From NCBI GenBank assembly GCA_902764875.1, contig CACWXP010000013.1, positions 27,182 through 91,181 of the forward strand: a DNA stretch of 64,000 bases. The letters run 5' to 3'. Below the pieces are notes generated by a model. The model was not told the DNA's origin. It saw only the letters and a list, made by a program, of their open reading frames with translations, and did not search any database. Below are positions 61,395 to 64,000 of this stretch, one piece after another. How positions within the stretch are numbered: the first letter of the stretch is position 1; each line of letters opens with the position of its first letter. The DNA comes from an uncultured Eubacteriales bacterium. Lineage in GTDB: Bacteria > Bacillota > Clostridia > Christensenellales > Aristaeellaceae. Position numbers and translations under genes: made by a program.

Positions 61395-61699
61395 TATATC
61401 TCATTTTGCAGGGAAATGGTTCATACAAATTCTGTATCCAATGAAGGCTCCGCGGAAGCCTTCGCCACAGGGATCCGGAAGCCGGGCCGAAGGGCACGGC
61501 TTTCTTTGAGGTACAACCGATTAGAAAAAAATGCTTTGGAAAAAGAGATGCACTGGTGAGACGGCAGTCAACTGTAATATGATAACATTTTGCGTTGACA
61601 TAATTGTGACAGATCAGACAGACTCTGCCCCAGTAATCCCCTGTGATTCAAAAGTAAGGAAAATCAAGGGATACAGGCACTTTGGATATGGATGCTTCA
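61395..61699. other. gene-free stretch with hairpins
   Basis: No credible coding sequence. It contains a family 3 hairpin (GAAGGCT-AGCCTTC, 61443-61463) and an AAGCCG/CGGCTT hairpin near 61480. Confidence 0.5.
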
Positions 61700-61728
61700 T
61701 TGACTTCTCTACCTATATATAGTAAAAT
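61700..61728 (+). promoter_or_regulatory. promoter with TATATAT spacer before a structured RNA
   Basis: TTGACT (61700-61705), 17 bp containing CCTATATATAG, TAAAAT (61723-61728). Confidence 0.65.
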
Positions 61729-61731
61729 AGT

Positions 61732-61804
61732 CTCTGTATAGTCGTATGGGTTGGGGTACAGGCCGTATCGTGGCCTGTGTCGGAGCTCAAGTGACTATAC
61801 AGAG
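61732..61804 (+). ncRNA. candidate structured RNA
   Basis: CTCTGTATAGTC (61732-61743) pairs perfectly with GACTATACAGAG (61793-61804), enclosing ACAGGCC (61758-61764)/GGCCTGT (61772-61778). It starts where transcription from the promoter above should begin. No known family matched. It could be a mobile-repeat copy with a promoter. Confidence 0.45.
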
Positions 61805-61966
61805 TGTATGAAAGGATATAAGCTCAGAGAAATCACGAGGCAGGCGAAATATGGCTCGCAGTGGTTTGCTGGGGCTGAAGATCGCTGAATAGAAGAAAAG
61901 CTTTAGGGACAGGGTGATGAGCGCCCCGTTTGGCGAAGCTTACGAATTTTAGCACCAAGGGGAGCG

Positions 61967-61998
61967 CAGGCTGTAGTGCGGCCAGCGTTGGATCCCTC
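61967..61998 (+). repeat. family 2 repeat fragment upstream of the superoxide reductase gene
   Basis: GGAGCGCAGGC, TGTAGTGCGGCC and AGCGTTGGATCC correspond to hairpin 1 of the cruciform element. Confidence 0.5.
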
Positions 61999-62041
61999 AA
62001 TAGCGTAGAACACAACACGACCGGAAAAAGGAGGAAAACCC

Positions 62042-62380
62042 ATGAAGTTCTGGAAAATTGACGATCAGATTGTAATCAGTGACAAGGCCCTGACTGTCGG
62101 CGAAGAGCTGACGGCCAATACGGTGGATGCTGCATTTGAAAAGCACGTGCCGGTAATCGAGCAAAACGAGGATACCGTCACCGTAAAAGTCGGCTCCGTG
62201 GAGCATCCCAGCATACCGGAACACTATATCGAATGGATCCTCCTGGAAACGGAGATGGGATTCCAGATCCACTATCTGAAGCCCGGCATGAAACCTGAAG
62301 CAGCGTTCAAGGTGAACGAGAAGGTTGTCGCGGCTTATGAGTACTGCAACCTGCATGGGCTGTGGAAGGCTAACGCCTGA
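62042..62380 (+). CDS. superoxide reductase (desulfoferrodoxin C-terminal domain type)
   Basis: 112 residues. Iron-site ligands are visible: EKHVPVI, VGSVEHPS with EHYIEW (His), and CNLHGLW (Cys and His). It reduces superoxide to peroxide in anaerobes. The N-terminal rubredoxin-like Fe(Cys)4 domain of desulfoferrodoxin is replaced by a Cys-free segment (MKFWKIDDQIVISDKALTVG). GGAGG is before ATG 62042. A GCACCAC/GTGGTGC hairpin (62393-62421) follows. Confidence 0.92.
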   Translation: MKFWKIDDQIVISDKALTVGEELTANTVDAAFEKHVPVIEQNEDTVTVKVGSVEHPSIPEHYIEWILLETEMGFQIHYLKPGMKPEAAFKVNEKVVAAYEYCNLHGLWKANA

Positions 62381-62474
62381 GGAGGCGAAAACGCACCACT
62401 GAGATGGCCTCTCCGTGGTGCGGGCCTGTTTCCGTTGGCGCACCGGGGCGTAAAGGAAAGGAGTTTACCGGATA

Positions 62475-62699
62475 ATGAGCTATAGGATAAATTTTGTCTG
62501 GGATAATGAAGCTGCTGTATGGGTGGCTACAAGTCAGGACGTTCCAGGACTTGTTTTAGAATCTGGTTCTTTTGACGCATTGCTGGAAAGAGTACGATAC
62601 GCAGTTCCGGAACTGATAGAGCTCAATGGGGAAAAGCCAACCAATCTGAAACTGACCTATCTTACAGAGAGGGAAGATCAGGTGCCGGTATATGGCTGA
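62475..62699 (+). CDS. HicB-like antitoxin (DUF1902 type)
   Basis: 74 residues with FVWDNEAAVWVATSQDVPGL, the partial RNase-H-like fold of HicB-type antitoxins, here without a DNA-binding tail. It overlaps the HicA gene by 8 nt, as expected for a toxin-antitoxin operon. AAAGGAG is about 11 bases before the ATG. Confidence 0.82.
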   Translation: MSYRINFVWDNEAAVWVATSQDVPGLVLESGSFDALLERVRYAVPELIELNGEKPTNLKLTYLTEREDQVPVYG

Positions 62700-62889
62700 A
62701 TATGAGAAGAAGGTTAGGGAGATCTTAAAGGAGCATGGCTGTTATTTTGTTCGGCATGGAAAAGGTGACCATGATATTTGGTACAGTCCTATAACGAATG
62801 TAAATGTGACAATTGATGGAAAAATCAAATCATGCTTTACTGCCAATGGGATTATGAAACAAAGCGGAATAGATTATAGGTTTAAGTAG
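62692..62889 (+). CDS. HicA-like mRNA interferase toxin
   Basis: 65 residues, dsRBD-like fold. VRHGKGDHDIWYSP contains the conserved catalytic His (H27) and Trp. The antitoxin lies upstream, the reverse of the common hicA-hicB order but known for DUF1902 pairs. The gap 62890-63017 shows only a small AACC/GGTT hairpin. Confidence 0.82.
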   Translation: MAEYEKKVREILKEHGCYFVRHGKGDHDIWYSPITNVNVTIDGKIKSCFTANGIMKQSGIDYRFK

Positions 62890-63017
62890 ATCATTCGACT
62901 GTTAACCGAAGGGTTGTAAGTAAGCTAAGCACAGCAATTCGATAAATTAGGTACACAGAGCATCTTGTGGCGCTCATCCTCTACCACCATCAAACAGCCT
63001 TCAATCCTTTGAATATC

Positions 63018-63062
63018 AACACTTTTTCGAGAGAAAACATTTCAGAAAAGTGTTGCTTTTTT
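63018..63062 (+). terminator. hairpin with U tract in front of the transposase
   Basis: AACACTTTT (63018-63026) pairs with AAAAGTGTT (63046-63054); six T follow (63057-63062). It may protect the IS from read-through or lie near its left end. Confidence 0.6.
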
Positions 63063-63115
63063 GCTCGTTTCGTGAAAAATTTAGGTATGCATTAGGTTAC
63101 TTGGAGGTTCGCGAA

Positions 63116-64000
63116 ATGGGCAAGTATTCAGTGCCGGAATCGATCCGTCAGATGAAACCAAAGGGTACCATGGTCAAGTGTATTTCCGGTCATTATTACG
63201 TCTATGAATATTCCACTGTGACCGGCGCAGATGGCAAACGCCATACTGAAATGGGAAAAGCTATCGGAAGCATCCGTGAAGGCATCGGCTTTATTCCCAA
63301 CAGCAACTTTGCATGTGATACGGAAATTACTTCTCTGGAGTTCGGAGAATATGCAGTTACTCTGGCGAATTCCCTGAAAACGCTTGCGTTGCTTCGGGAA
63401 TGCTTTAATCCAGAGGATGCGGTACGGATCTACTCTGTTGCGGTAATCCATTTTGTGCAAGGGTTTACCTACCTTAAAGATATCAAAGATTACTACGACA
63501 TGAGCATCCTCTCCTTACGGTTTCCTGGCCTGAAGATGGGATATGAATCCCTGACAAACCTGTATGACACCTTGGGCCGGCGTCAGACGAACGTGTTGAA
63601 AATGGAACAGCGCCTTGTGGAACAGTCATCTCATGAAACCGCCATTGACGGCCATGTCATCGGATGTGAGTCCGGTGAAAACGACCTGGCAGAAAAGGGA
63701 TACAAGTTCCAGAAGCTCGGCGAGGAACAGGTCAATCTGCTCATGGCCTATGACGTCAATACCGGAGTCCCGCTGGTATCCCGGATCTATGAGGGTGCCA
63801 GCAATGATAAAGTCAGCGTTAAGGATTTCGTGGATCAGGTGGAGATGAAAGATATGCTTTTCATCGTTGACCGTGGATTCTTCAGAAATGATAACATCAA
63901 TATGTTCTCAAGCAACGGAAACGAATATATTATCCCGCTGGCCAGGAACCAGAGTGGTTGCAAGAAGGCTGTTCACAGTCTGGAAATGCATGACCGGTTT
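63116..64000 (+). mobile_element. IS1634/IS4-type DDE transposase, 5' part (cut by window edge)
   Basis: 295 codons open to the right edge. The start is MGKYSVPESIRQMKPKGT after GGAGG. KDIKDYYDMSILSLRFPGL and AIDGHVIG (first catalytic Asp), then FIVDRGFFRN (second Asp) fit the IS4 superfamily, IS1634 group. No internal stop is seen, so it may be active. The left terminal repeat is probably between 62890 and 63100 but cannot be fixed without the right end. Confidence 0.88.

Overview
The window looks like a chromosomal segment of an anaerobic, Gram-positive member of the class Clostridia with a GC-rich core genome. The evidence is RNase Y, sigma-A type promoters with 17-bp spacers, a WalR-like box in front of a cell-wall protein, SH3 and peptidoglycan-binding surface proteins, a superoxide reductase, and clostridial AAA_14/DUF4143 and ATPase_2 accessory genes. 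A gut or rumen lineage near Christensenellales is my guess and is not shown by the sequence. No rRNA, tRNA or CRISPR array was seen.

Layout. 1-15.4 kb is mostly housekeeping: radA (cut by the left edge), a wall-binding SH3 protein, leuS, an AraC regulator, a membrane acyltransferase, a PEP mutase fused to a nucleotidyltransferase, rny behind a structured leader RNA, and asnS. 15.5-41.7 kb is a large exopolysaccharide locus. It holds two membrane-bound CapD/PglF-type sugar nucleotide dehydratases, an undecaprenyl-phosphate sugar transferase with rfbC, a GT-C-like membrane protein, a GT2, a radical SAM/SPASM enzyme, and four separate MBOAT + SGNH/AlgX-like pairs expected to O-acylate the polymer. 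An S-adenosylhomocysteine recycling set (ahcY, an MTA/SAH deaminase, a PfkB kinase) is transcribed behind rfbC. 41.8-47 kb is an accessory module: a PD-(D/E)XK remnant, an SF2 helicase, an unknown protein and two tandem P-loop ATPases resembling BrxD of BREX phage defence. 47-56 kb has alanine dehydrogenase, a Fic protein, an AraC regulator, the GDP-mannose to GDP-fucose genes (manC, fcl, gmd) and a heptose-1-phosphate guanylyltransferase/phosphatase fusion. 56-64 kb is an AT-richer accessory region: two unrelated ATPases, a promoter with 20-bp iterons before an AAA ATPase whose S8 protease partner is broken, a GT2 fragment, superoxide reductase, a HicB-like/HicA pair, and an IS transposase running off the right edge.

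The most striking features are dispersed palindromic repeats. A 31-nt hairpin occurs five times, twice in frame inside MBOAT genes at the same cytoplasmic-loop position and once as the C-terminal tail of the Fic protein. A second family, best seen as a three-stem cruciform at 50743-50811, decorates many intergenic gaps and also enters coding sequence. Other candidates for new biology are the helicase plus twin BrxD-like module, the rny leader RNA with its own terminator, an exopolysaccharide promoter signature (TATATATA-rich spacer), and a possible SAH to inosine salvage operon.
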